Shown: in pieces, positions 22,875 through 30,392 of the stretch
Position numbering within the stretch: the first letter of the stretch is position 1
Layout of the letters: each line of letters opens with the position of its first letter
Source of the DNA: Acidobacteriota bacterium
GTDB taxonomy: Bacteria; Acidobacteriota; UBA6911
Assembly (NCBI GenBank): GCA_016933615.1
Contig: JAFGAO010000249.1
Coordinates: forward strand, 1-32,252
Direction of reading: 5' to 3'
Length of the DNA stretch: 32,252 bases
Notes under the pieces: generated by a model
What the model was told of the DNA's origin: nothing
What the model saw: only the letters and a program-made list of their open reading frames with translations
Databases searched by the model: none
Translations under genes and position numbers: made by a program

Positions 22875-24335
22875 TCATGCCGTCACCGGCTCCATCGGCA
22901 TCCGGTCCAGATCGCCGAATGCCTCCTTCTCAATTTCTTCCCTGAAGATCGCCCGGCCGACCTCGCCGCGCAACCTGCGCACCTCGCGGATCCCCATGGC
23001 GCCCAGAACCTCAATCAACTGGCTGTGCCATGCCCCCATGAGATTGACCATTCGCCTGGCCGCGTAATGGAGATCGCCGGCCGCGCTCTTTATGGGGCAT
23101 TCCGGATCCCTGAATTCGGGGGAGCCGAGGTCGGCCCCGTCTATAAGCAGTGAATGGGCGTTGAGGCAGACACGGCACCCGAGCGCCACTAAAAGTGCGG
23201 TATCCGCCGCGACAAGGTCGGATCCGCAGATGATCGCTTTGGCCATATGCTCCGCAAGGGCGATCCCGCCCGAAGTGATCAAAGTGATTTCATCCCGGAA
23301 GCCTTCCCCGACCAGGCGGCCGTGAATTTCCCGCAGCGCGTCTTTGATGTGCCGGCCGGGCGTGCCGTCACCCCCTCTCTCGCGCCCGTGCGGGTCGGCG
23401 CACAAATGAAAAACCTTGAGCCCCTTACCCGCGAGCGCGACCAGGCGGTCGGCCGTATCCGGACGAAGCGTCATCCGGACCGAAACAATGCTCCGGGGCT
23501 TCAATTTCCGGACTTCGGCCGCCGCGGCGTCAATTTCTGGACCGTCCGGCAGCTGGATCATGCTGCTGGAATTTCTTATCAGATCCCGGCGCTTTTCAAT
23601 GTCTTCTGCGCTTACGATCGGGACAACGGAACCAAGGTCGCTTTCGGGCACTGCTGCCGCATCGCGGGCAAACAGCACGGCCACCGTTCCGAGACGGCGC
23701 GCCGCCGCGGCGCGGGCCAAGGCCAGCCCGGTTTCCCGGACGGGCCAGGCGGGTATGTCCAGAATCACCGGCAGGGGAATCTCCAGAAGGTGAGCCGGCG
23801 GGGTAATCATTCTCCCGTCGGGCGAAAACTCGAGGCGCATCGGCTTCGGCCCTATATCCACGGAGGTCGAGATGTACTCCCTTCCATGGATGCCGTCCCT
23901 TGTGGGACGGACGATCTCCGACATGTCCGTCCAGATCGAATCAAAACCGGTGCCGTGAAAAGGCCCCCGGTAACCGGCGCCGGACACGGGAATTTTCCCC
24001 GCATCGGCCTGGACCCATGTGGTGTGAATGATGTCCGGGGTCCAGTATTCGTCCCCCATTTCCAGGTACTCCGGATTGATCGAAAGGCTGAGCAGTCCCT
24101 TGGTGCACCCCTGCACGCAGGAAAAACATGCCTTGCACTCGTACAGCGGCCGCAGCGCCGCCCGGGGATCCCGGTTGTGAAGCGCCTCGTGTTCGTGGAC
24201 TTCGTAATTGCAGCGGGGTTTGACGCATTCGGAGCAGCGCGCACAGTCCTCGCGCCAGTCGATGCCGCCGAACTTGCCCACGCGGTAGAAGCGCCCGGGG
24301 GTAATGGTGGTGTGAATATGATAGCGATCCGGCAT
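22875..24335 (-). CDS. Divergent glutamate-synthase-like ferredoxin/FMN-domain protein
   Basis: A 486-residue paralogue of the gene beside it. Two four-Cys ferredoxin sites are intact at the N-terminus: Cys31, 34, 37, 42 (CARCSECVKPRC) and Cys67, 70, 73, 77 (CKACFSCVQGC). The C-terminal half aligns with the end of the synthase barrel: ITLITSGGIALAEHMAKAII parallels the other protein's SGGI flavin loop, and the last 80 residues match closely (RRMVNLMGAWHSQLIEVLGA). The middle differs: the GEGG, KPGLGG and YGGTGAAP loops are missing and the barrel is shortened. The CxxCxxC...C cluster motif is reduced to CRVC followed by a distant CP. So it may be a non-catalytic electron-transfer or structural subunit. 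The ATG at 24335 has AGGGTGAG upstream. It lies between metF and the canonical FMN subunit, 42 and 40 bases from each. Confidence 0.82.
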   Translation of the reverse strand: MPDRYHIHTTITPGRFYRVGKFGGIDWREDCARCSECVKPRCNYEVHEHEALHNRDPRAALRPLYECKACFSCVQGCTKGLLSLSINPEYLEMGDEYWTPDIIHTTWVQADAGKIPVSGAGYRGPFHGTGFDSIWTDMSEIVRPTRDGIHGREYISTSVDIGPKPMRLEFSPDGRMITPPAHLLEIPLPVILDIPAWPVRETGLALARAAAARRLGTVAVLFARDAAAVPESDLGSVVPIVSAEDIEKRRDLIRNSSSMIQLPDGPEIDAAAAEVRKLKPRSIVSVRMTLRPDTADRLVALAGKGLKVFHLCADPHGRERGGDGTPGRHIKDALREIHGRLVGEGFRDEITLITSGGIALAEHMAKAIICGSDLVAADTALLVALGCRVCLNAHSLLIDGADLGSPEFRDPECPIKSAAGDLHYAARRMVNLMGAWHSQLIEVLGAMGIREVRRLRGEVGRAIFREEIEKEAFGDLDRMPMEPVTA

Positions 24336-24377
24336 TTGAATCTCACCCTAAAGTTTTGTTGATATCCGAAAATCAAT

Positions 24378-25307
24378 TCAAGGGACACGGACCGGATTCC
24401 CGGCTCCGATCCCGGCCTGTTCGATGACCGCCGCGACTATTTCCGGCACATCCCCGCTGAGAATATGGATCCCGCGCACTTCCGGCATGGATTTAAGCTT
24501 CGCAGCCATTTCCGACGCGATCGCGACGCCTTCCGCGGCGGCATCCGCAGCCCCGTCAATCCTGGCCAGGACGGCATCGGGGATGGGGCCGTATATCCCG
24601 GTCCGTTTCAGTTCCCGGGCCTTTTCGAGATCCGCTATCGGCATCACGCACGGGATAACGGCGGCGCGTTTATCCAGCCCGGATTCCCGCAGAGCCTCCA
24701 TCCACAATTCAAAGCCCTCAAAATCAAAAACCGCCTGAGTCAACAAAAAATCCGCCCCCGCGGAAATTTTCTTTCTGATGTAGAGGAGATTGAGTTCCAT
24801 GGGGCGCAGGTACGGCTGCGCAACGGCCCCGACCAAAAATCCCGGTTTCTTCGTCAATTTGTCGCCGCCCAGCCCCGCACCGTGAAGGATCATGTCTTTC
24901 AGGGCATGAATCAGCTGGACCGGGTCCAGATCGTTTGCCGCCGCGGCCTGCGGGCAGATGCTTATGGACTGGTGGTTGCCCGCGACGCAAAGGATGGCCG
25001 GAATATCCAGTGCCGCGGCTCCCAGAGCATCGCTCATCAGGGCGATTCTATTGCGGTCCCGCGTCGTCATGGCCATGATGACGTTGCGGCGCCCCTGCCG
25101 CTTCAGTAAAGACGCCGTGGAGAAAGACGAACTTCGGACCGCATCGGGGTTATCCGCCACAACGACCGCATCGAGGTTTGCGGGAAGCTTCTTTGAAAAG
25201 TCCTTGACGAAAACCGCATCCGCTCCCCGGGGGGGAAGGCACTCCGCAGTCACTACCAGCCGGCCCGAATTCAAAACCCGGGCAAAATTATTGGTCTCCG
25301 ATGTCAT
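24378..25307 (-). CDS. metF: 5,10-methylenetetrahydrofolate reductase MetF
   Basis: A flavin TIM-barrel enzyme interconverting methylene-THF and methyl-THF, 309 residues as usual. The catalytic Glu lies in VTAECLPPRGAD near residue 22; the early strand NLDAVVVADNP, the conserved SSFSTASLL/VIMAMTTRDRNR pair and the GFLVGAVAQPYLRP region follow, then LLTQAVFDFEGFELWM with the folate-binding Gln/Phe. The nearby MetV and MvhD genes place it in the anaerobic MetFV type, which takes electrons through Fe-S partners, rather than the stand-alone NADH-using type. It can supply methyl groups for methionine or run as the methyl branch of the Wood-Ljungdahl pathway; no other pathway genes are in the window. 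Its ATG lies 20 bases inside the mvhD reading frame, showing operon coupling. Confidence 0.92.
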   Translation of the reverse strand: MTSETNNFARVLNSGRLVVTAECLPPRGADAVFVKDFSKKLPANLDAVVVADNPDAVRSSSFSTASLLKRQGRRNVIMAMTTRDRNRIALMSDALGAAALDIPAILCVAGNHQSISICPQAAAANDLDPVQLIHALKDMILHGAGLGGDKLTKKPGFLVGAVAQPYLRPMELNLLYIRKKISAGADFLLTQAVFDFEGFELWMEALRESGLDKRAAVIPCVMPIADLEKARELKRTGIYGPIPDAVLARIDGAADAAAEGVAIASEMAAKLKSMPEVRGIHILSGDVPEIVAAVIEQAGIGAGNPVRVP

Positions 25308-25896
25308 TCGCGGTATCCGTTCCCGCCCGGGAATTCTTTCCGGGCGCTTCAGCGGCGTCCATGAGCCGTAATGGATTTGGGGGGAGAATCTCGAGAGCCT
25401 TGGCGGTCTGCTCCAGAATCGAAGCGATTTTGTGCTTCAGGGATTCGGGGTCTTTCGTTTCTTCCTTTTTTCCCGCCGTTGCAAGCATGTCCTCAGCCGC
25501 AGAGCCCGGGAGGAAAAACATTCGCAAGCGCTCCTGGCCGAGTCCTATTTCTTCAAGGATGGACTGGACGAATTCCACACGGCGGGAACACCGTTTACTG
25601 CCCTCGATATAATGGCAGTTTTCTCCCTCACAGGCAATGACCGCAACCAGGTCGGCGCCGGATTCGAAGGCTTTCAACAGATGTTCGGGCTGAATGCGTC
25701 CGGCGCAGGGCACCGTAATCTGTCGAACCGGGACCGGCCATTCGAACTCCGGCAGCATGGGCCTGGACCGCCGGGCCGAGGTGGCCGCTTTCCCGGGACG
25801 CGCGCAATTTGCGCAAATGAAAACGCTTACGGTAGCATTCCGGCCATCCTCGTCCTGCGGAATCGCTTCGGTTTCAATCTCCTTTTGTTTATTCAT
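25288..25896 (-). CDS. mvhD: MvhD-type hydrogenase/heterodisulfide reductase iron-sulfur subunit, C-terminally extended
   Basis: A small [2Fe-2S] electron-transfer protein, the adaptor that links hydrogenase, formate dehydrogenase or MetF to heterodisulfide reductase in methanogens and acetogens. Conserved Cys28 and Cys31 (FICANCARPG), Cys64 (VPCAGRIQPEHLLKAFESGA), Cys89, Cys94 and Cys103 (ACEGENCHYIEGSKRC) match the family. Residues 135-202 are an extra tail with a predicted helix (KHKIASILEQTAKALEILPP) and a disordered end; typical MvhD is about 140 residues. The ATG at 25896 fits the family and has GTGGA upstream; an earlier ATG at 25938 adds 14 unlike residues. It overlaps metF by 20 bases. 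The HdrA it would normally dock on is absent from the window, so its partner here is likely one of the neighbouring FMN/Fe-S proteins. Confidence 0.88.
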   Translation of the reverse strand: MNKQKEIETEAIPQDEDGRNATVSVFICANCARPGKAATSARRSRPMLPEFEWPVPVRQITVPCAGRIQPEHLLKAFESGADLVAVIACEGENCHYIEGSKRCSRRVEFVQSILEEIGLGQERLRMFFLPGSAAEDMLATAGKKEETKDPESLKHKIASILEQTAKALEILPPNPLRLMDAAEAPGKNSRAGTDTANDIGDQ

Positions 25897-25958
25897 TTTT
25901 CCACTAAACCTTGTCAATAGTGTTGTTTCAATAAACATGGCGGCATGGAAGCCGTAGT

Positions 25959-25987
25959 ATTTTATCTCAACACATATGGATTCACAA
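25959..25987 (-). promoter_or_regulatory. Candidate sigma-70-type promoter upstream of mvhD
   Basis: On the minus strand TTGTGA (25987-25982) and TAAAAT (25964-25959) are separated by exactly 17 bases, a 4/6 and 5/6 match to the consensus hexamers. Transcription would start near 25952, about 55 bases before the mvhD ATG. If real, the mvhD-metF-glt-metV part has a housekeeping promoter in addition to the sigma-54 promoter before the Cys-rich gene. Confidence 0.45.
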
Positions 25988-26006
25988 CCGGTCGTCCGGC
26001 CTTTCT

Positions 26007-26333
26007 TTATGCCGCGGACCTGGAATATCCGGTTTGAGCCGGGGGTGGCAGTCCGGCTTCGTCAAGCACATATTCCTCGCAATGCACCACGCCGCGGCGC
26101 GCATCGGGAAAGCCGCATGTGCGGACATTCAGGCAGTTTGAGCAAATTCCCAATCGAGCCGCATCGTTGGCGTCGAGGAATCCCGCGGCGTCCGGTTCCG
26201 CGGGACCCTCTTTTACGGACGGCCGGGCACAAAATTCTTCGCATTGAACAATTTCCAGTTGCGGACTGCGCCTGAGAGTGCAGGAATCCTCGCGCGCACA
26301 GGCTTCGCAAAGGCCATGGTATTTTATCGCCAC
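26007..26333 (-). CDS. Small protein with two repeated four-Cys modules
   Basis: A 108-residue protein I cannot name. It contains two copies of C-x2-C-x5-C-x11/12-C-E-E-[FY]: Cys9, 12, 18, 31 (LCEACAREDSC then VQCEEF) and Cys64, 67, 73, 85 (ICSNCLNVRTC then VHCEEY), joined by a polar linker. Eight conserved-looking Cys in a duplicated pattern suggest two zinc-ribbon or Fe-S sites. The start is GTG at 26333, with AGGA about nine bases upstream and the -24/-12 promoter 45 bases away. It is the first gene of the metF/glutamate synthase set, 110 bases before mvhD. A metallochaperone, an Fe-S carrier or a small regulator are all possible. Two modules sharing a CEE[FY] ending make chance translation unlikely. 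Confidence 0.75.
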   Translation of the reverse strand: MAIKYHGLCEACAREDSCTLRRSPQLEIVQCEEFCARPSVKEGPAEPDAAGFLDANDAARLGICSNCLNVRTCGFPDARRGVVHCEEYVLDEAGLPPPAQTGYSRSAA

Positions 26334-26377
26334 GGTATGGATCCTTTCCCACTTTAATCTACCGAATGATTATCGTC

Positions 26378-26394
26378 AGCAAGGAGCATGCCAA
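26378..26394 (-). promoter_or_regulatory. Sigma-54 (-24/-12) promoter of the Cys-rich/mvhD/metF/glt/metV gene set
   Basis: The minus strand reads TTGGCATGCTCCTTGCT, a full match to the RpoN consensus YTGGCAYR-N4-TTGCW, with GG and GC exactly ten bases apart. Transcription would start near 26367, giving a leader of about 34 bases to the GTG at 26333. The element shares TGGCATGC-N3-TTGCT with the one at 7160-7176. Confidence 0.75.
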
Positions 26395-26504
26395 AGCGAA
26401 TATAAATTCCTGAATATTTCAATATTTTTTATATTCTTTTTATGCAATAAATTATAGCTTTTATGGAATTATTATTCAGGATTAAAAACAGAGTATGCGT
26501 ATCA

Positions 26505-26545
26505 CTGGTATATATCTTTGCCTTTTTGTAAAAGAAATATACCAG
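26505..26545. promoter_or_regulatory. Long dyad upstream of the sigma-54 promoter
   Basis: CTGGTATAT (26505-26513) pairs with ATATACCAG (26537-26545). After one A-A mismatch, TCTTT (26515-26519) pairs with AAAGA (26531-26535), leaving an 11-base loop. Centred about 158 bases upstream of the predicted start at 26367, it is placed like an enhancer-binding-protein site. It also lies 86 bases beyond the stop of the TonB-receptor gene, so it could instead be that gene's terminator, though the U-rich run follows only some 15 bases later. Confidence 0.45.
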
Positions 26546-26630
26546 CTCTGTTGGGCGCAAAGGCGGGAATTGCAATGCTCGTGGCCGGAGAAGCAATTGA
26601 AAGCCGTCCGGCGCGGGTTGATTTCCACCT

Positions 26631-29417
26631 TTAGAAGGTGTATTTCAGGGCAATTTCGATCTCCCTGGCGTTATCGGCGCTGCGGATCACCCCGAAAGTG
26701 GGATCGGCATAGAAATACTCGGGCGTCCACAACCCTATGTAACTCCCCGGCCGTCCCAGATTCACATGGTTGAAAGCGTTGAAGAACTGAATCCTGAAAT
26801 CGAGCAGGTGTCCGCTATGGGTTACCCTTGTGCTTTTCAGCAGGCTGATGTCCCACTGGGTCGATCCCGGGGACATCAAAATATTCCGGCCGGCATCGCC
26901 GAACCATTGAGGATCGGAACCTCCGTAATCGGGCACCGAGAAATCGGAAGTTTCGAACCATTTGCCGATGGTTCTTTCTTCACTGGAAAGAGTTCCGGGA
27001 CCGATGCGGTTGGGGCGATCGCCCCAGAGCCCGTCGTTGTTCGGATCTCCGAAGATCTGCACGCTGAACGGCTCGCCGCCCTGTATGGACGTGATGCCTG
27101 AAATCCTCCAGCCTTCAATCACCTGCGCCAATTTACCAGCCCACCGGCTCGAAAGCATTTTGTCCTTGCCCACCGGCAGGTCCAGGATGTAATTCACCCT
27201 GAAAGTTTTCATCGGCCTGTTTCCCCAAATCGCGCGTTCGGCCTTCAGGTTGCGGGGATTGTTGGGATTGGCCATCATCCACCCCCAGGAGTCGCTAATG
27301 GCTTTGCTCCACTGGAAATCGGCGCTCAAGGAAAATAAATTAGTCAGCCTGCGCGTCACGCCGACCTGCATCCCGTTGCTGGAGAGGGACGCATCGCTTT
27401 TCAGTATTTCCATGAGGCCGTATCCCGGGTTGGGACGCTTGCTCTGGATGTCGCCCGGACCCGGCAGTGGGACATTCGCCGGAATGACCCGGTGATACCG
27501 GTCCGATTTTGATCCCTCGTAGGTCAGTTCGAGGCTCCAGTTGGGCAGAAACTCGTAATGAATCGACAAACGCCGCTCCTGGGTAAAGGAGTTGCGCAGA
27601 TTCGGGTCCGCGGCCTTGAAATTCAAGGCGGGGATGGCGGCGGATTCAAAAGGATTGCCCAAATCCAAATTGGGTTCGAGCGGCGACTCGGCCCTCTCGG
27701 TATAAAAAAACGGGTAGTTTCGCCCCATGTAGGTCAGCGCCATAAAGGGATTCATATCCTGGTTCCGGATCGAATAGGACGCGCGAATCATCAGGCGGTT
27801 GTTGCCAAGAGGACTGTAGGCGACCGCAGCGTTCGGCTGCCAGTCGTTGGTGTCGTTGTAGGCGGCATGACCCGGCTCCAGGCGGAGGCCGAGCGACCGG
27901 GCGCGGTCGCTGCCCGTGACGATGACTTCTCCGTCCAGGGGCGGCTCGAAAACCAGGGGATAGAAGAAGGAAACATTGTCGCGTTCGGAATGGAAAAACG
28001 GGGAATAGGAATAGGCCAACCCCATGGTAAGGGTGAAGTGTCGGCTGATTCTCCAGCTGTCCCGGATGGAAAACTCCCAGGACCGCTGTCTCAGATCCAG
28101 CCGGTCGGAGCCGATTCCGCGCGTGGCCGTGTAGGGAATGCCAAGGAGAAAATCCGCGAAGGAGTCGCCGGTAAAAAATCCCGAGAAACCGAACTGGCCC
28201 CGGCGCATCCCGGGGGTTCGCATGTCGTTCAGGTGGGTGAGCATCACCCGGCCGCCGAACGAGATTGTATGGTCGCCGCGCACGTAGGTGTAGTTCGAAT
28301 CGATTCTGAAGCGGTTCTCATGCATGCTTTGAGGGGCTCCGCTTGAAAAGCCGAATCCGCTGAATCCTCCGGATCCGATCCCGGCGTACTGCTGCAGATC
28401 GATATTGGGATACCCTTCATCCATGGAATCCAGTATCTGCAGGCCCTGTATGCCGAATGAAGCGAGCAGACCGTCCTGGAAGGAAAATTCCGAAAGCGTC
28501 AGGCTGACTTCCCGGCTGAAACTCAAATCGATATTCAATACCTTGTTGGCGCCGAAAGAATGGGTCAGATCGATCGACAGATCCTGACGCCTCATATCGT
28601 CCGTGGTTCCGAAGCTGGGGAGGGAGGCCGTGCTTTTCCGGCTGCCGTCGCTGAGGTTGTAGGTACCGAAGATCTTGGTCCGGGGGCTCAACTCGTAATC
28701 GATGCGTGCGGATATGGTGTTGTCGTTCTGGACCATCGGCTCGCTGTTGACGTAATTGTACCCGATGCCGCTGATGTTCGGCTCCGGGAAAGCCGAGAGA
28801 AGATTCGCGGCTACCGGATGAATGCGGGACTGGGGAATGCGGTTATCCTCAAACGGCAAACCCGTATCCGGATCGTATAGTATAAAGGCGTCGCTTTTCC
28901 AGGGTATGCTGCCGAAATCCCCCTGTTTCATGGCGGCCGTGGGCACCAGCGAGGTGCGGGTGGATCCCCGGATGATGCGCAGGCCGTCGTAGCCGCCGAA
29001 AACCTTCAGTTTGTCGGTGACGAAAGCCCCGAGGCTGAGTCCGAACTGGTTGCGCTTGTATTCGGGCTGTTCGCTGGGGTCGAAGGCGTTGCGCGCATCG
29101 AAATTGTCGTTCCGGTGGTATTCATAAACGGATCCGTAATACCGGCCGCGTTTGCGCACGGTGAAGGGATTGACGATCAGGGCGGTCTCCTCATCCGCGC
29201 CGGCACTCTCGGTCTGCCAGGATTCGTCCATCTTCACTTCGAATGATTCGATCTGCTCGAGATCGGGCAGGACATGCATCTCCAAATCATCGCCCGGACG
29301 ATTTTCTCGACTTTCAGCCTGCTCCTGCCCGGGTTCTTTTGCCCCGGTTTCCTGGCCGTAAGCCGCTGCCGCCGTCAGGCAGAAAATCAGTAATGTGAAT
29401 ACTGTGCGTATATTCAT
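26631..29417 (-). CDS. Oar-like TonB-dependent receptor/outer-membrane beta-barrel with shortened N-terminus
   Basis: A 928-residue outer-membrane protein. A signal peptide (1-22, FTLLIFCLTAAAAYGQ) is followed by about 75 polar, acidic residues and then the sequence typical of Acidobacterial Oar-like receptors: YGSVYEYHRNDNFDARNAFD, a KRNQFGLSLG stretch with KVFGGYDGLR, then VPTAAMKQGDF, LYDPDTGLPF, NRIPQSRIHPVAANLLSAFPEPN, and a long barrel ending in ALKYTF with terminal Phe. Normal members start with a carboxypeptidase-regulatory-like domain, a TonB box and a full plug; here that region (about 200 residues) is largely missing. It may be an independently evolved channel or a shortened receptor. 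The ATG at 29417 has AAGGA about nine bases upstream. It follows the small secreted protein gene by 58 bases on the same strand. Confidence 0.87.
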   Translation of the reverse strand: MNIRTVFTLLIFCLTAAAAYGQETGAKEPGQEQAESRENRPGDDLEMHVLPDLEQIESFEVKMDESWQTESAGADEETALIVNPFTVRKRGRYYGSVYEYHRNDNFDARNAFDPSEQPEYKRNQFGLSLGAFVTDKLKVFGGYDGLRIIRGSTRTSLVPTAAMKQGDFGSIPWKSDAFILYDPDTGLPFEDNRIPQSRIHPVAANLLSAFPEPNISGIGYNYVNSEPMVQNDNTISARIDYELSPRTKIFGTYNLSDGSRKSTASLPSFGTTDDMRRQDLSIDLTHSFGANKVLNIDLSFSREVSLTLSEFSFQDGLLASFGIQGLQILDSMDEGYPNIDLQQYAGIGSGGFSGFGFSSGAPQSMHENRFRIDSNYTYVRGDHTISFGGRVMLTHLNDMRTPGMRRGQFGFSGFFTGDSFADFLLGIPYTATRGIGSDRLDLRQRSWEFSIRDSWRISRHFTLTMGLAYSYSPFFHSERDNVSFFYPLVFEPPLDGEVIVTGSDRARSLGLRLEPGHAAYNDTNDWQPNAAVAYSPLGNNRLMIRASYSIRNQDMNPFMALTYMGRNYPFFYTERAESPLEPNLDLGNPFESAAIPALNFKAADPNLRNSFTQERRLSIHYEFLPNWSLELTYEGSKSDRYHRVIPANVPLPGPGDIQSKRPNPGYGLMEILKSDASLSSNGMQVGVTRRLTNLFSLSADFQWSKAISDSWGWMMANPNNPRNLKAERAIWGNRPMKTFRVNYILDLPVGKDKMLSSRWAGKLAQVIEGWRISGITSIQGGEPFSVQIFGDPNNDGLWGDRPNRIGPGTLSSEERTIGKWFETSDFSVPDYGGSDPQWFGDAGRNILMSPGSTQWDISLLKSTRVTHSGHLLDFRIQFFNAFNHVNLGRPGSYIGLWTPEYFYADPTFGVIRSADNAREIEIALKYTF

Positions 29418-29475
29418 ATTTGGTTCCTTGCGGCGCCTGCAGCTGCGGCAATGAAAATTAACGGGATGACGGTTA

Positions 29476-30174
29476 TTAGATAATGATCCGGCCATCGACA
29501 ATCATCGATTCCACGTCGAAGGTGGCACGAAGTCGGGAATCGGTTCCCGGGACATCGAGCAGTTCGAGACTGACGTTCGAGCACTCTTTCGTAATTACGG
29601 GCAGCCCGTCAAACTCCCTCGGAAATACGAATTTGGCGCCGACGCTTTCTTCTTTGGGCGGGAAGTAGGCGACGATTTCCACCTGGGGGCAGCTAGCCGT
29701 GGAGAGAAAGGCTTTTGTTTTCATGGTTTCGACGGTCTGACTCTGGAAAAAGCGCCGAACGCTGCTTTCTTCATTCGGATCGTTCGAACGGAAGCTGACG
29801 GACAGGACAATCAGGTTTGTCACATCAAGGTCCAGCCTCGCCGACTGCGCCTTTTCAAACTGGCGCCTTTTTTCGGGAAACATCGTGCTGTACCCATGCC
29901 GGATCTGCTGGACCCGGGCGTAAGCCTCCCTTATGGGGCGGGCGGACAGAAACCTCACATAAAATGTGCTGTAAATTTCTTTTTCACCGGAAACCCCGCT
30001 GCCGACTCCGCGGATGACCCGCGTAAAAGTCTCCTGCCTGGCCCAGGGGGAATCATTCAGCACTTTGACGGCTTTATCCAGGGACCATTGATGAAACGGC
30101 TCCACATTGGTCCAAGAAGTTGCGGCAACCGCCATCAGGGGGGAAAATAACGCTATAATTAAGAATCTGAACAT
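29476..30174 (-). CDS. Small secreted acidobacterial-type protein
   Basis: A 232-residue protein with a cleavable signal (1-17, FRFLIIALFSPLMAVAATSW) and no further membrane segment. The mature start contains WSLDKAVKVLNDSPWARQET, a pattern I associate with small uncharacterised acidobacterial proteins often found near GWxTD-domain proteins. The C-terminal half (about 140-232) is beta-rich, with two Cys (SCPQVE, TKECSN). Function unknown. I chose the ATG at 30174 because the signal sequence begins there; an ATG four codons earlier (30186) is preceded immediately by AAGGA. It is between the KaiC/sigma-54 regulator and the TonB-like gene, all on the minus strand, and is likely co-transcribed with the latter. 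Confidence 0.72.
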   Translation of the reverse strand: MFRFLIIALFSPLMAVAATSWTNVEPFHQWSLDKAVKVLNDSPWARQETFTRVIRGVGSGVSGEKEIYSTFYVRFLSARPIREAYARVQQIRHGYSTMFPEKRRQFEKAQSARLDLDVTNLIVLSVSFRSNDPNEESSVRRFFQSQTVETMKTKAFLSTASCPQVEIVAYFPPKEESVGAKFVFPREFDGLPVITKECSNVSLELLDVPGTDSRLRATFDVESMIVDGRIII

Positions 30175-30392
30175 AACAGGATCCATTCCTTATTTACTCA
30201 TAGCTTCCATCGACCTCGAAGTTACTAATAGTACAGTATAATCGGGCATCCGCAAAAGGCTTTCTCCCGGCGCGCCGTACAATGGGCAGAATACGTTTAG
30301 GGCTTGGTACTGTTACGTATATCGAAAGAGCCGGGCCTGGTTTTGTCCGTTCCCGACTGTGAGGAAGCACGGGTTTTCGCAGGTGGCCGGCA
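30175..30392. other. Intergenic region between the sigma-54 activator and the small secreted protein
   Basis: This 218-base gap contains the perfect 11-base palindrome TACTA-A-TAGTA (30223-30233). On the minus strand there is also a TATACT -10-like hexamer nearby but no matching -35. I see no -24/-12 element and no terminator with a U-tract. Confidence 0.45.

Larger units (their letters stand above)
26334..26630. other. AT-rich regulatory region upstream of the metF/glutamate synthase gene set
   Basis: This 297-base stretch contains no gene. It is markedly AT-rich around 26395-26500 compared with the GC-rich surroundings. It carries the -24/-12 promoter (26378-26394), the pair TCCTGAATA/TATTCAGGA (26408-26416, 26473-26481) and a long hairpin/dyad (26505-26545). 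The layout is that of a sigma-54 control region: promoter, bendable AT-rich spacer, upstream dyad. Confidence 0.6.
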
